This document shows, in pieces, positions 45,944 to 59,418 of a DNA stretch of 64,000 bases. The stretch covers positions 1 through 64,000 of the forward strand of contig NW_025954966.1 of NCBI RefSeq assembly GCF_022376445.1. The letters are read 5' to 3'. The position numbers and the translations under genes were made by a program. Below the pieces are notes generated by a model that saw nothing but the letters and a program-made list of their open reading frames with translations, was not told the origin of the DNA and made no database searches. The first letter of the stretch is position 1. Each line of letters opens with the position of its first letter. This DNA is from Fomitopsis serialis. Its lineage: Eukaryota > Basidiomycota > Agaricomycetes > Polyporales > Fomitopsidaceae.

Positions 45944-47075
45944 CTTCGAAGCCGGTCGCGCTCCTTGTGTCCTTCCTGCTCCACCTCCTTCTTAGCCTTC
46001 TTCCGTCCCCTTTCCTCCGCATCCCCTTCTCTGTCCAATTTTATCCACCTTGCACCGCTCCTTCAACTCCCTGATCTTCTTCTCTCGCTCCATGTAATGT
46101 TCAACCCATTCAGGCGTCGCCTCCACGCCCTTGACTACCGAGTGAATACGGTGATCGAAAACACGAGCTGCGTCTTGTGAGTCTATCGCCATTTTTTCCA
46201 GCTGAGAAGAGTGGCTCATTCTCGGGACCTTCGTCGTCGTCGTACTCATCGATAGGACCAGTTCGTGGCTTCGAGACGGCCTGGACCCAGCGCTCTCTGT
46301 GTAGCCAACGAGAAATCCGCCTGGCAAAGGACAGGACGATTCCGAGCGTGGCGTCTTCGCCCTGGCTAGTTTTGTAGTCTGGGAGTTGCTGCATCGCCTG
46401 CCACGTAAGGAATTCGAGCTTCTTGCCGTGGCATTGATGGTAGTCGGCCGTCAACCAGTTCCGAACTGGGGAGTCCATGTCTTCACGTCCCTCGTCGAAG
46501 GCCCAAGCGAAGTACAATACGACCCACACGAATGATTCCAAATCGTGGCGATAGAGTCGCTCGAGATTACCATTCCAATAGGCGTCCCTCAAGAGGTCAA
46601 GCGCCATGAAGGGTATGGTGCCCGTCCTCTCCGAACCTTGAGGTCGGCTTGGCTGGCCGACGACCACCGCACGACCACGGTCAAAGTCGCGCACCCTGAT
46701 GCGCAGCGAACATAAGTCAACGGCCAGATTCCAAACGCTGATGTCGGTGTGCTCGATTCTGTGCTTGCCGTTACCGATCCGCAGGAGTTTGTGACCTATC
46801 AAGACATTGAGTACATCGCGCAAGCGCGAAGAGGTCATGCGGAAACGCTCGATGGCACGCATAAATCACCAAGTCAGTCCGGGCGTACATATGTGCTGCG
46901 CGACTTGTACCATACCTCATCCTCATATTGCTTGCACCTTCAAGTTGAGACGAAGCGTAGCTCGCAGACACCCTGTTGTTGGACGGCATCGAATCGAAGG
47001 GTTTCGGGTGAGCATCCTTGGGAGTCGGGGCGGTGGGATTGATGGGCCTGCCGTCGCATTCGTGAAGTTGGACAT
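45944..47075 (-). pseudogene. FunK1-type protein kinase copy C, internally deleted
   Basis: N-terminal exon from MSNFTNATAGPS at 47075, then directly the C-lobe (46862-46110): RDVLNVLIGHKLLRIG, EHTDISVWNL, RVRDFDRGR and YRHDLESFVWVVLYFAW. It lacks the same internal 1.9-kb N-lobe segment as copy A, so A and C descend from one deleted copy. The C-terminal tail (VKGVEATPEWVEHYMEREKK, 46200-46000) is in another frame after a run of six A near 46193, and is shorter than in A and B. Without the N-lobe it cannot bind ATP as a kinase. Confidence 0.75.
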
Positions 47076-49526
47076 GGTTGTCTCGGTACAAAGTACAAAA
47101 TCCAGCCACGCACCGAGCTGTAGCGCGTAGCCACAGTAGCGACAAGCACGGGCAGATAGATACTACCATATCGGGATGCGATCTCGGCCACCTGGGACTG
47201 GTCGGTCACTGACGTCACTGACGCCTCCATCACAGCAAGTGTGACCGACTTTGCCAGCCCATCTGCATAACATGAAATTCATGGAAATATTCAGAGTGCC
47301 GTATCAACCGAGTACTCACAACTCATATCAATCCTTTAGTAACGAGTATTATCACACCTGAGACGTTCTACGGCTGGTCTACCGTACTTAGCACATTTGA
47401 GTTGCATTTGGGTGACAGGATGATCAATTGTCAAGTAACCGGTCGAGCTACTCTGCTAGACCATGAATCGCTCCTCGCATCCATGATGGACCACCACATC
47501 CGAGTCCACAGGCAATACTCCTCCACTCACCATGCGGTATAAATCAATGCTGGTAGTACTGGTACGTACGATCTCGCAGTTGCGTCCGGTCGGCTGTTCG
47601 TATCACCGTCTCGACAGTTCAAGCACGCGCAAGTTCGTCAGGCTGGACCCCGGTGGCGCCTGCCGTTCGACATTCGTCAGATTACTAGACCAACGTGTCG
47701 CTCAGGAGTCTGCACCGCTTCTGCAGAGGCCTACGCAAGTCAGCCCCAAGAACCGATCGACAACAGTGAGAGCGACTCGCTCACTCTCACTCAAGAACCT
47801 TGAGCTCGACAGGGGACCTAGTAGGCGCTCGACTATTGCAAGCCTACGTCTGACTTGCGTGGGCTGGGATCACAGTCACCGCGGTGAACACAATGCATGT
47901 GGCTCCGTCTGAGGATATCTGAATGTACTGGAGTGCCCGAGACCTGCCGGAGTGAATGTGTGCCTTGATCTCGACGCCGGACTAGGGCTCTGGCGTTAGC
48001 GAACAGCCTGACTCGGAAGCGGTACGAGTCTCGTACCAGCCGAAGGGAGGGAAGAAATGGTGCGATGACCAAGCAAAGAGTCACATACATATGCAGTCTC
48101 GTATCGGCGCGGACAGCAGGTGGACAGGGTATTGGGCGGTTCAGTAGTGACACACTACCACCGCCTGCGACCTCCTCGACCGGCTGGGTACGACTCGGAG
48201 ATCATTGCACATAAGACGTGCGCGCGCTGGAGGCCAGGGGCACAACGATGGGCGCTGGGCGCTGGCACGGAGCCAAGAGAGGGCTCAAGCAGCGCTCCGT
48301 CTGCAGCGGTGCAACCGGAGCACGAGGATATGAGTTCGGGACTCACAAGATCAAATTGCGTGCGGGTTGGCAGACTGAACCGACGTCAGGGTGTGCCTTA
48401 CCGCGCTGCCAGTGGACAGCGGACTGAGGTGGCATCTACGCCAGGACCTGGCCCGTGCACGACGCGACGCGCCGTTTCTGGGGCATACGTTTGTCAAAAC
48501 CGATGGGCGAGCACCATGAAAGCACGAACTGCCATGATGAGGCGATTTGCAGATGCTCAAATGGTGAACGGCCACAGTGTGATAGATCAGGCGTCGACGC
48601 TGATCCATGGTCAGCTGCGCGAGGCGCAGAGTCGCGTTCGACGGGGCATCGTACGCGTTCGATGGCGAATAATGAGGGCACCGACCTGGAGAACTGTCTG
48701 TCGGACGGTGGGTGAGGTGCGATTGCGGTTTGATGCCAGGTTATAATTGCGACGCGCACAGCACGCGGTATCATAGCGATGCCACGTAACGCGACCATCA
48801 CACGAAAGCGCGCATGCTATGCGCATATGCAATGCAGATATCGGATTCGGAGGCGTCAGTGTCGACGGGGGCGCGAGCGAGCTGCTCGAGGTGGCGAGGA
48901 GGCGGCGAGGGTGGCCTGACGGGATCGACGGCTTCAGTGCGATCGTGAAGAAGTCGAAGACGGCGGACCGCGGTGCAATGCTGCTGATCCCCATCGCTCA
49001 GCCAATCAGGCCCCCCGCTGCCACCCGAGGTTACCGGAGGATTATTACTTTTAGCCGACATTCCCTTCCGCGCGCCCTTGCATAATAAAATCCCGCGCGA
49101 GGCGGTACATACATTAAAGGGAAAAGCAATGTCCAGGGGCACCATGTGCTGCCGCAGCTCAGACATGTCTTGGGCCAACTCAGTCTCTCAGATCCTGGCG
49201 ATCCGGAAGACATACGGTGGAATTCGGTGTGGTGTCGGGGACATGGCACGGGGTGGCAGTGATGGGAGACAGAGCACATTCGGACGCGGAAACGGGGAAG
49301 ACATTACGGCACTGCAAGCGCGTAGGGCGCCCGAGGGTGGGAGGAGTGTAATAGCCGTATGCCGCCATCATCGAGATGGTTGGGACGGCGTTTCGCCCAT
49401 TGATGCACCGCAGTGCGCCCGTCCTCTCCTCGCAGGCTCTCTGTCTCGTCCTCCCAGCTCCTCTCGCGCCAGACAGCCCGCCTCTGCCCTTCTGCATGAC
49501 CCTCGTCGCCCGGGGCGTCGCCAGCT
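47076..49526. other. 5' flank of FunK1 copy C and intergenic region
   Basis: 47076-48750 is a diverged duplicate of the flank of copy B. 48750-49526 is unique, with no supported gene; it holds the promoter of the coiled-coil protein gene. Confidence 0.5.
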
Positions 49527-52500
49527 ATGTTTCAGTCCGTCTTCAACAGGCGCAAGGTTCAGCGGACCATCAACCAGATTACCGGCGTGCGCCGCCCCCA
49601 GAGCCCGCCGTCGCCCGCCTCCTTCGTCTCCGAGGACGTCGTCGACATCCATGAGAAGCTACACCCCCGCTTCCTGCCCCCGCCACCCGACGGGTCCCGC
49701 GGGCGGCCCCATGAGGTGCGGGATTCGACTCCACGGGTGCACCTTGAGCTGGATGCACACAGACAGTCCTCCTACTCGGATTGGTTTCCGAGGGACATGC
49801 TCAGAAACGAAGTGCGCACGCCCCCGCCGCGCGACGCGTCCCTGTCCAACAACAACGCAGCGGGCAGCTCTACGACGGTGAACGAGCTGTCCCACGACCA
49901 CAGCTGGGAGCATGACAGGTCGTTCGGCGCGTCGAGCGCGTCGCTGGGTGCGTCCACCGACGGTGTCATTCTCATAGAGCCTGTGCGTGCAGACGGCCGA
50001 AACGTACGTGTCCTACTTTTCTTAGCCCGTCATCCAACTGACTCAACTCTCCTCCAGAAAGCATTGCCTCTGCCGGTCCGAGGCGACTCCGACAGTGACT
50101 ACCAGATACCGCTAGAGCCCGACAACGTGAGTACGCCCGCGAGAGGCCCTCCATACTCGTACTCAGCACGCGCCCCGCAGGACGCCATCCCCATCATCCG
50201 CAGGCCGACGCCGACGCCCATCAGGATACCCGACAACCCCGCCTCGTCCAAGATCGCCATCGAGCGCTCCGCAGGCCCGTCTGCCGGTGGGCACGCCCAT
50301 CTACCCGTCCCGAGCGCACACAGCAACGGGCCAACGCGGCCCTCGAGCCCAGGATCCGTGGGCACGGAGGACCTCTCCTCGTCTGTTTCCGGCACGACGC
50401 TCGCGCGCGCGCTTGTCAACTCGTTCATCGTCACGAACGAGTCCCGCGGCTCGCGCTACCGCAACGTTCTCACGCGTCAGGACAGCGCGACTCTACCCCG
50501 CGGCGAGCACCCCTTCCACGGGCGGTACGGCCGCAGCAACTCCGTCGACAGCCCCGATTCCGAGATCATCCCGCCCGTCCCGCCTCTCCCCTCCAGCGCA
50601 GAGCTCTCGGCGCGCGGCCTCGACAGCGGGAAGAGCAGCAGGCGGAACTCGACGGGCGCGGCACTCGAGAACAGGATCAGCAGCGCAGAGCTGCCGTATG
50701 CGAGTGATGGCGGGGCGGGAGGTGCGCGCAGGAATTCGCTGATACACAACAAGGGCGACCAGCCTCCGACCGTGTTCAGCCCCATCTCGCCGATTACGGA
50801 GCAGCCGAGCCCCGCCCCGAGTGCGCCCAATACGCCCACGTTCAACGCGCTCGTCAATGGCAGTAATGGGAACATTTCCTCGGGGTCCCTGAGCCAGGCA
50901 AGCTCTATGCGGAGGAGCACGAATCTGTCGGAGGCCTACACCACGACGTCGTCGCAGTCGTCGCTCACTGGTGACCACAGGCGGCAGAGCACCGACCTGG
51001 AGCGGAGCCGGGCCACCTCCGAAGTGAGCTTGCAGAGCGAGAGCGACCGCCCCCAGCGGCCTGCGGGCGCACGCGCGATGTCCTTCTCGACAAGCCTCGA
51101 CAGCGGTGTCTCCATGTCCGTGTACTCCCCCAGCACCGAGGGCACGCCCCTCGAGTCGTCCTCCGCCGGCGCGTCGTCCATGCGGAACCACCGTGCGATG
51201 TCCACGGGGAGCCCCGTCGCCGCGTTCGGGAACACTTACGTCGCGCGCTCGCGCTCCGACTCGTCCGTGCACCGCACCGGCGGCAGCGCGCGCCCCACGC
51301 TCCTCCCCATCGGCGAGCGCCCCCACTCCGTGCTCGTCCCGCGCTCCCCCGAGCCCCGCACCTCCGCCGAGAGCGACACCCGCCCGTACATCCCCCGCTC
51401 GCACTTCGGCCCGCTCCCCAGCGGCGTCGTCCCCGTCACCGCGCGCCTGCCCGTCACGGGCGTCGGCGACACCCCCGTCGACTCGCCGGACCTGCTCGAC
51501 TTCATGTTCCCCGTCGCGCCGAGCGCGTCCATTCCCTCTCCATGTCCGCGCGCTCTCGCGAAGGCCCGGCGCGCTCCAACCGCTCCGGCACGCAGCCCGC
51601 GCCCCTCGCGCTCGCGATCCTCGACCGCCACGCGGGCCTCCCGACGCCGACGCTCACGTCCGCGGTCGAGTCGGGCGGGCCCACGCTCCCGCCGTTCCCG
51701 GAGACGCCGTACGCGTTCAGCCCGCTGCTGAGCGCCGGCATGGCGAGCCCGTACCCGCCGATGCCCCCGCGGGGCCCGAACGGCAGCAGGAGCGCGCTCC
51801 CGCACACGCTCGGCCCCGCGCGGACGAGCGACATGAAGATGCGGTGGCAGCAGCAGAAGACGATCCTCCAGCGCAGCGCGACGACCGTCGGGAGGTCGAA
51901 CGGCGGGCTGCCGACCCCGCCCAACTCGATGGAGGGCTCCTTTGAGGGGGGCAGTCTGTCGGTGAACGGGCACCAGAGGAGCGAGAGCGAGGTCGTCCCG
52001 GGCGCGATGGCCGCGCGGCCCTTGCCGTCGATCCAGGAGGCGCGCTCGCCGTCTATGAGCCCGTCGCCTCCGGGGTCGCGGCGCGACTCGCAGGCCATCC
52101 CTGCTCAGATGCCTGCGTATCTGCCGCCGGTCGAAGAAGTAGCTCCTCGCCCGTCTATGGACAGCGAGGTCGTTCGTGAGCCCAGTGCGCCCCCGCCGAC
52201 GCCTTCGGACTTCAGCCAAACATCCCGGACATGGGCCAAACGATCGACGTGATGAGCTCGCCTCCGCGCTCGTTGCGGGGTCGGTCGACTCTCCCGCCGC
52301 CTCTGACGCCGCTGCCACCTGTGCCAGACGACAACGCGGAGTCGCCAAAGGAGTCGCCGCCTCCTGCGTACACGCAGGCGGAGAGCTCGAGCAGTGCGAC
52401 CGCAGCTCAAATGCCCAGGACGGGCCTCCACCCGGATGCTGCTAACGGCGTGCCGTTGTCGAGGGAGTCCAGTGTCCAGTCGACGCATACGTCGGAGAGG

Positions 52501-54133
52501 TCACATCGGTCGTCGGTGTCGAAGCCGCGCCCTTCTATGACTGTCAACTCGTCGCAGTCTCTGCCTTCGCCACCTGCGTCCGCGGTACCCCTTCCTCCCT
52601 CTCCTCTGCCCCTTCGCCTATGCCTTCCATCAACGAGCACCCTATTGAGCACCCGCCTCCTCCCCCTTACGAGGCGCAGAGAGCGCCCCGGGCTGCGCCG
52701 CTGCCTGCCCCTCCGCCTTCACCCCTGCGGGCTGCTGCGTCCTCGTCCTCCGCCAGATCCGCAACGCCAGAGCTCTCGCAGCCAAAACGTCCGAGGGCAA
52801 GACCGGCCATCCCTCTGGGCCCCCGCAAGCCGTCTGTCCAAGGTCGCTCGCGCACCGGGTCCGTCTCCTCCGTGATCAGCAATCAGCTGCACGGCGGGCC
52901 GAGCGCGATGCGCAAGCCGTCCATGGCCACGCTCGCGTCCGCCTCGTCGCCAAAATTCCAGACCACGCCGGTCAAGTTCCGCGGCCTCACGAAGGAGGCG
53001 GCGGAGTGGACGCTCTCGTCGCAGCAGCTCCAGCAGATTGTATCCACAGCGATCCGGCAGACTGCGGACGTATCTGTCATCCGCCTCCTGCCGCTGACAT
53101 TCTGAACGGTGCGGTGCCCGAAGAGATCGCCCGGCTGGAGCTGCGCTGTGCTGACCTGAAGACGAGCTACAAGCTCAACGTGCGGAGACGGAGGATGCTG
53201 CTGGGCACGCTGTCGTCCATGGCTGATGGTAGTGAGCCTGCCGACCCTGCCTCCGCGACACGCATATCGGACGAGCTTTCAGAGGTCACGGATGCCCTTG
53301 ATTTCATCACGGAGGAGCTGTACGACGTCAACACGCAAGTGGGTCAGCTCAACCATCTGCGCGACGTGCACTCCAGCAGTGCGCTCATCATGGCGCTGCA
53401 CAAGCTCAACAGGAGTCTGAAGAAGCATCTCACAGAGGGTCAGAAGCTGCGGGAACAGCTGGAGACTCTGGAGGCCGAGCGGGACGAGGCCTGGCGACAA
53501 GCCCAAGAAGTTGCGCAGGACTTTGACGATCTCGCTGAGCGCGCGCTCGACCAGCCGGTTGCAAATGGGAAGGAGATCACACCCAGTCGCCGCTCGAGTC
53601 GGGTCGTCCTGGCACGCAAGAACAGTTCACGGAGAGCGCAGAATGGCTTACGGAGCGGCCCTGGTCACAGACGCAGCCAACGCTCCTCGGTGAGCAGTGC
53701 TCAGCCAGGAAGTGGTGTTTCCCTATCGCCTGCGCCGTGGTCGACGGGTGCTAAAGACATCCCACCCGTACCGCCTGTACCTCCGCGATCTACATTGGGT
53801 ATTGTGACGGACTTGCCTTCTGGCCGCACAGGTCAGTTCATTCTAGTAGGGTCATGTGCGAGGCGACTAACGTGTTCTTCAGCTATGTCTTCGTCTGGTA
53901 CCCCTTCATCCGAGTTCAAAGCTATGACCGAAGCACAGAAAGAACTATGCGACATGCTGGGTATATCTCTCGATGATCTCAAGAGCTCTTCTCGCCCCTC
54001 GAGGCGACAATCTATGTCCGACGCCCCTGGTTCGTCGAGCTTCTTGTCACCGAGTAGAGGCAGGCGCAACTCGGAAAGCCGCATTGCTTCTCCACGCCCG
54101 TCGCCCGGCCTGCAGTCTCCGAGCTTCGCATAA
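49527..54133 (+). CDS. Large Ser/Pro-rich disordered protein with C-terminal coiled coil, frame-broken as written
   Basis: Starts MFQSVFNRRKVQRTINQITG. Three introns of 54, 54 and 51 nt (50004-50057, 50127-50180, 53832-53882). Residues 1-1150 are low complexity with repeated SxSS and PxPP stretches. Near residue 1150 a conserved-looking block reads KFRGLTKEAAEWTLSSQQLQQIVSTAIRQ, followed by a long coiled coil (EEIARLELRCADLK .. LNRSLKKHLTEGQKLREQLETLEAERDEAW). Four frame switches occur, each one base short: 51540 (CC), 52218-52220 (AAA), 52584 (GG) and 53093 (CG). Adding four bases to the exon total gives exactly 1,484 codons. I cannot assign a function; the layout resembles cytoskeletal or polarity scaffolds. 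Confidence 0.75.
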
Positions 54134-54588
54134 TCATCTAGGTATGTTCGAGTGTCTTGTTGATTGAGAGTATGACTGACGTACGCCTCTAGGCTTCTAT
54201 TTTCAAGTATTTATATTATTTGTTGCTCCCATCTACACTGTCCCTGATCACATTCTCATCTTTGCTCGTGTCTGCGTACAACATCCACTCATTGTCCGGA
54301 TAATTGCACTATGGACTTTGAGATTTACTTAACCGAACCCTCACGACTAATGTATGTTGATACAACATCAATACGGATAATGTTATAAGTACTCTGCATC
54401 GAACAAGATACAGCAAAGCGAGCAACTGAGACAGCAGGTGAGATGGGGATAGCACATACATATAGAACGAGATGGACCAAGAAGGAATCAGTGACGGATA
54501 CGTTTCCTCCGTATCTGAATCTCGTCCGCTTGCGTCTCTTGGGAAAGGTTGGGTTGAGGCACTTCGGCCTCATCCTGAAATTCTGACA
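54134..54588. other. Convergent intergenic region
   Basis: Shared 3' flank of the coiled-coil gene (+) and SCC3 (-). No coding region. Confidence 0.5.
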
Positions 54589-57500
54589 TCACAGCAGGAG
54601 ACTCCGCTGGCTGACTGATCTCCTGTCATCCGACCGGGGTCGTTTACGAGATGCACGCGGCGTCTGGGTGTCGTCTTCTGGCTCTCCCTCTGAACGTTCG
54701 TCCTCGCGGGCCGCGACATTGGGTTCGGGGGAAGGTGTGAGTGGGCTGATAGGTGATTCCGTCGAGGCTTTCTTGCGGGTCGCTCGCCGGGGACGTGGAC
54801 GCGCCTTGGGTGTAGAAGCAGCAATTGGACCGGCACCGCTATCAGAAGCGTGACCCTCTGTATCGGTGGCATGTTCAGCTCCTCGAGCAGCACGACGTCT
54901 CGGTCGTGGTTTCGGTTGTGGTCGAGCTGGCGCAGGATTCTCGTCAGCAGTTTCCGCGCCTGTGCCCTCATCATCTGTTGTAACAACCTCTCCGCCTCTC
55001 CCTCCTTTTGTCCTTTTCGCAGAGGCTGTCCGCCAATATGAGTAGGTACAAAAGTGATCGAAGAACCGAGGCTCACCTTTGTCTTTGGACATAATTGTTG
55101 TAAGCTTCCTCTCGTACGCGCGACAGGGCTCCCATGGCTGCGCGGTCGGAGGCACTTCAAGCTGATTCTGCGCAAGCACCTGGTCGTAATGTGCTTTCCT
55201 GTATATACGTGGTTCAGCGACTGTCAGCCTTGACGGGAAGCGTAGTCGGCTTACACAATAAGGGCGTCACGATTGTCCAACGTCGACAACAGAGGTAACA
55301 TAGCCTTGAAGAAGAGAATGCACTTATTGCGCGCCTTCTTGTTCTTCGCATTCTCATATGCAGCGATACGCTTAGTTGTCCAAGTGAGAAGGCTTGTGTG
55401 GATATTCACGACGAATTTGCCTTCCAGCTTCTTCACCACAGTAAGCTGTGCCCCGCGGATGATGAGGCAAGCGCGCAATGTCTTCCCCAAAGCCACTGTA
55501 TGATCTTCGGTATACACCATGCCGTCCAGAAGCAGCGAGAAGGACTGAAGACAGATTATGAGGACGAGCAAATAGGCAAGCCATATGAAAGGACGTACGT
55601 CTCGGAGCCCCTGGCAGATAACAGCCACCACAGCATCACCGTTCTCCTTGTACATGCCTTCCTCACGCAAGATATCGACGATGACTTTGGCACACAGGTC
55701 AAATGCCGGCCCCAGGCGACCATAATGAGCGAGCAACGTGGCTGAGTGCCGGAAATGGATCACGCCTGCACGGATCGCTCGCAAGAATGTAGCTATGACG
55801 CCGATGAAGATGTACTCCTTCTCCAGCTGCGAGCGTGATACAGGGCGTTTCTCTGTGCAAGTTTTAACATCGTATAAGGATAGGTCGGACCTATAATCTT
55901 CACATACCAGATGTCTTTTTGACCTGTTTGGTTTTGCCAGCAGTGGTCTTTCCGCCTTTGGCCGGGCCGTCATTCTCGGGGTCGCTGGCATTAGAGTCTT
56001 CGTCTTCATCACTCCTACGTCCCTCAGAAGGCGACGCTTCTTCCAGCTCGTCAGCGTATCGTTCGATCGCTGCTTGGATGTAACCGGCACAACGGTATTG
56101 TGTTTCATCATCCAGTGATAGGGGGAGAGAGGCGGTGGGTAGCCGACTACCATCCGGGGCGATGGACTGCGTGGGACAAAAGAGAATATGAAGGTTCATC
56201 AAATTTTGGAATGCCTGCATATTGCCATCAACAATCTAGACACCATCGAGAATGGTATATACGTACCGCGCGCCGAACGCCTTCCGCTGTATTTGACTGT
56301 GTACCAATGGCGAACTCGAGCAGCTTCTCCAAAAGCGCGTCCCGTTGCTCCTGTAGCTTTTCCTGGAAGCGCTGCTCTTCGGGCAATAGATCGCCCTCAG
56401 TAGCAGTCAAATTTCGCGCCTTCCAGATAATGTGCAGCGTGAGCACTTGCAACGCCCGGTCGACCATCTGTAAACGATTGAACATTCGTCAAGAGATATA
56501 ACAGATGCAGAAGCCCCACCAGTTCCTCCTCTTTGTAGCCTAGCCTGCCCCGTTCGGCTAATGCATTCATGATGTCCCATGCAGAACTTTGCTTCCCGCC
56601 CTCGTCCTCTTCCATCCACGACGTCATGTCGCGAATCCCGATTAGCGCTGCCAACCGAGCGCAGATTGCAGCAATCTTGATCACTTCGTCTTCATTGAAG
56701 GAAGCAATCTCGATCTCGTCCCTATTCGCGATCGCATCGCGCAACGATACAGATAGTCCATCCTCCAGCTCGAGAATCTGGGTGCTGTTGGTGTTGGAAA
56801 GGCTTGTGGCGTCCATGAGGTGTCGAATGGTAGTAACAGCGTTCGTGAGGACGACGGGCGAAGAATGCGACGTGAACTGCTTGGTGATGTCTTCCCATAG
56901 ATTGGCGTAAGCCTGTAGTTTGTCAGTACGTGACGAGAGTAAGCGGTATGTAAGGACATACCGTCATCATCCTCATTTCGAGGTACAGCTCGACATTCAT
57001 CAGCTGCGGGATGAGAAGGACGTCGGCCATTCGATTCTCGTCTGTCTGGTGCTTCACAAAAAGCTTGGGCAGAGCCTTCATGAGAGCACGGGTGATGTCC
57101 GAAGCCACCGTTTCGTCTTCACCCTACCGATGTGATGTGAGTCCTGTACAGTAAGGGAGACAGTACCGCTGACGAACCTTCTTTCCGCCGCTAGCATCGG
57201 CCTTGGTCTTGCGTAGCACGGCAATCAGCATCTCGAGCAATACGGCCTCCTCCGCTTCCTCCAAGCGCCAGGCATTATCAACACCTTCATCTCGGTCCAT
57301 GGATTCTTGCGAGGAGGTATCCCCACCGGCCGCAGAGTGGTCCAACAGTAACATCTCCAGGAGGTTCTCCCAGTCGCTGAGGGGTTCAATCTCATCCCAC
57401 AGTGCCTCCACCGCGAGCGCGATACGGCCTTTCTGTTGGCCTGTCCCAACGATGGACGCGACGTTCTTCTCCTTGACCTGCTTGGATGTCCCTTCACCCA

Positions 57501-59418
57501 GGTCGTCTTCGTCGTCCTGATCGCCTTCTGTGTTGAGCGCCCGACCCCACTGCACCAGCAGCATGCCAAGCCCTTTGAACCCCGCTCTCGTCTTGTCTCT
57601 TCCAGTGGGCTTCCTACCAACTAAGCGCTCTTCGACGCTTTCCTCCCATACGCCCTTGACGAACCCGCCGACAGCGCGCCTGACCCTCGTTTCCTCGTCG
57701 AAAACTAGCAGGCACAGCTTCTCCCTCTGCTCGTCCTCCAGCAGACCGTGGCCGTCGATAGCCTTCAGCACCTGAACGACGGCAACACGCACGGAGAGCT
57801 CCGTGTCGCCAAGGGCCATCTCGACCAGTCGCGGCTTGAAGCGCTCGGTGAAATGCTGCAGCGCAGCCGCGCCAATGTATGCGGTCTGCTCGTATGCGAG
57901 CGTGAGGGCGCGGACCGCCTCCAAGCGCACCGGGGTCTGCGCGTCAGACAGTACCCACCCGACGTATCGAAGGTAGGCGCCGTCAAGGAAGTGCGCGGGA
58001 TACTTCGCGAACCAGAGCCCCATGGCGCGAACGCATTCGGCTCGGATGCTCGGGTCAAGGTCGCGGTAACGGTGGACGAACACGCTATTTTGCGGGATGC
58101 AGTCAGTACTCCCGTGCGAAGAGGGACGATATAAAGCTCACCCGTCCACAAATTCCTTCAGGAACTCGGCAAGCTTCGCCCTCCGCTCCCTCACCTCTGC
58201 GGCTTTGCTTTCCAGCTCTTTCTCCCTGGCAGTCGCCGCCTTGCTCTTATCCGCGCCACGTCCTGCAGCCGCTTTCCTCTTGCGCTCGCCTTCCCTCTGC
58301 CTACTCACTATCTCTGCCTCGTTCTCAACAGCAGCTGCGACGTCGCAGAGCGCCGTCTCAACTTCAAGTGCAATAACGGTTGCCGTATGACGGAAACTGC
58401 GCAGTTGGGAAGACGACATGGCGACGACCCAAGTCTGCAGAGTTGCCATGAGGTCAGAGCTATAGAGGGACCCGTGCGCTGCTGAGGACGTGATGATCCG
58501 TGCGATGACTTCGGATAGTGAAGTCCGGAATCTCTTAAATACGGGTAGCTTGGATGTGAGGGGATAGATAGGTGAATCATCCTAGACAGACATGCATGAG
58601 TGGGATTCCATGTCGGATGCCACGAAACACGTACCTTCTTGAGGATCTCGGTGAAGTCATCGAGCTTGTCAACTACACCATCGTAGTCGACACCTCGTCC
58701 GCATCCACTGAATCATTGCATCCACATGCGCGGAGGACACAGTTGATGAGTTCGGCAAGACTAAGTCCGGGTGTCCTCGAGAGCGACTCCAGGAAGTCCT
58801 CCGCTACCGATTGAAGAGCAATAGTGGGGTTGATGATCGCGTCTGCGCATATACCCGTTCAGTACATCCCAAGAGCCAGAATTAGACTTTGCCTCACTGA
58901 AGATCGAGTTGTCTGCCGAGATCTTGGTTTCCTTCGCCACTTGTTCCGCGTCAAATTCGGGCGCATCAGCGCAGGTCGTCGCCCTCGACGCGCTCCTGTC
59001 TTCGGCGCTTTAGGAGGCTTTGGAACAGTAGACCTCACTGTCTTTGGAATCGTAGCCTTCTTCGTAGCTCGAGGCTTCTTTGCAGCCGGAGGGGCACCGG
59101 CTTCTTTTGGCTCCTTCGCCTTCCTTTTGGTCTTCGTGGAGGTCTTGGGCTTCGTTTTGGGTGCATCGAACTCATCCCCCACTTCTGCCTCGTCAGCTTG
59201 GGACGCTGGGTCGCTCAGCTCGCTCCGCGCGTCGTCGTCGCTGGTCTCGTCACTCCGCTTTCGCTTGAGAAGACTGCTGTTCACTGTTACGTGCGAGGCG
59301 CGTCAACGCGTGGCGATTTAGTGGATCTGCTTCGCGACGCACCCGGAACGAAGTGTGTGGCCTGCTTCCTATCTCGCTGTGACCTGCGCGGTTCCTGGGA
59401 GCTATCTGCATCTACCAT
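54589..59418 (-). CDS. SCC3: Cohesin subunit Scc3/STAG (Psc3 orthologue)
   Basis: ATG at 59418 (MVDADSSQEPRRSQRDRK) joins across a 59-nt intron to NSSLLKRKRSDETSDDD. A basic tail leads to the STAG domain (NPTIALQSVAEDFLESL; DDFTEILKKDDSPIYPLTSKLPVFKRFR, about 58800-58480). The stromalin conservative domain follows (VFVHRYRDLDPSIRAECVRAMGLWF .. YLRYVGWVLSD, 58085-57950). HEAT-like helices run to about 55300, and a Lys/Arg/Pro tail (PKPRPRRRAARG) ends at 54589. Scc3 binds the Scc1 kleisin and DNA and loads and holds cohesin for sister-chromatid cohesion. Two single-base losses shift frame: near 58971 (before DAEQVAKETKISAD) and near 58690 (before DYDGVVDKLDDF). Many 45-65 nt introns. About 1,300 residues, usual for fungal Scc3. 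Confidence 0.9.

Larger units (their letters stand above)
36591..48750. repeat. Triplicated FunK1 locus (units A, B, C)
   Basis: Three units in the same orientation share coding sequence, 3' flank (beginning TATGGTTGTCGCAAGT or close variants at 36626, 40027 and 45741) and 5' flank (GACCACCACATCC .. CTCACCATGCGGTA near 39590, 43373 and 47490). Approximate extents: A 36591-39965, B 39966-44520, C 45624-48750. The segment TGGGCTG(A/G)GATCTCACTCAC .. CCCATCAGAACCGAGTAA lies at the A/B boundary (39925-40000) and again left of C (45638-45710), so C carries a copy of the A/B junction. Confidence 0.8.

Noticed and set aside
50493..52348. Long minus-strand Arg-rich frames opposite the coiled-coil gene
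   Set aside because: Antisense shadows of GC-rich codon usage, without motifs.
49527..54133. Programmed ribosomal frameshifting in the coiled-coil gene
   Set aside because: Four separate switches with no shared slippery motif, and the same type of one-base loss in several other genes, fit assembly deletions better.
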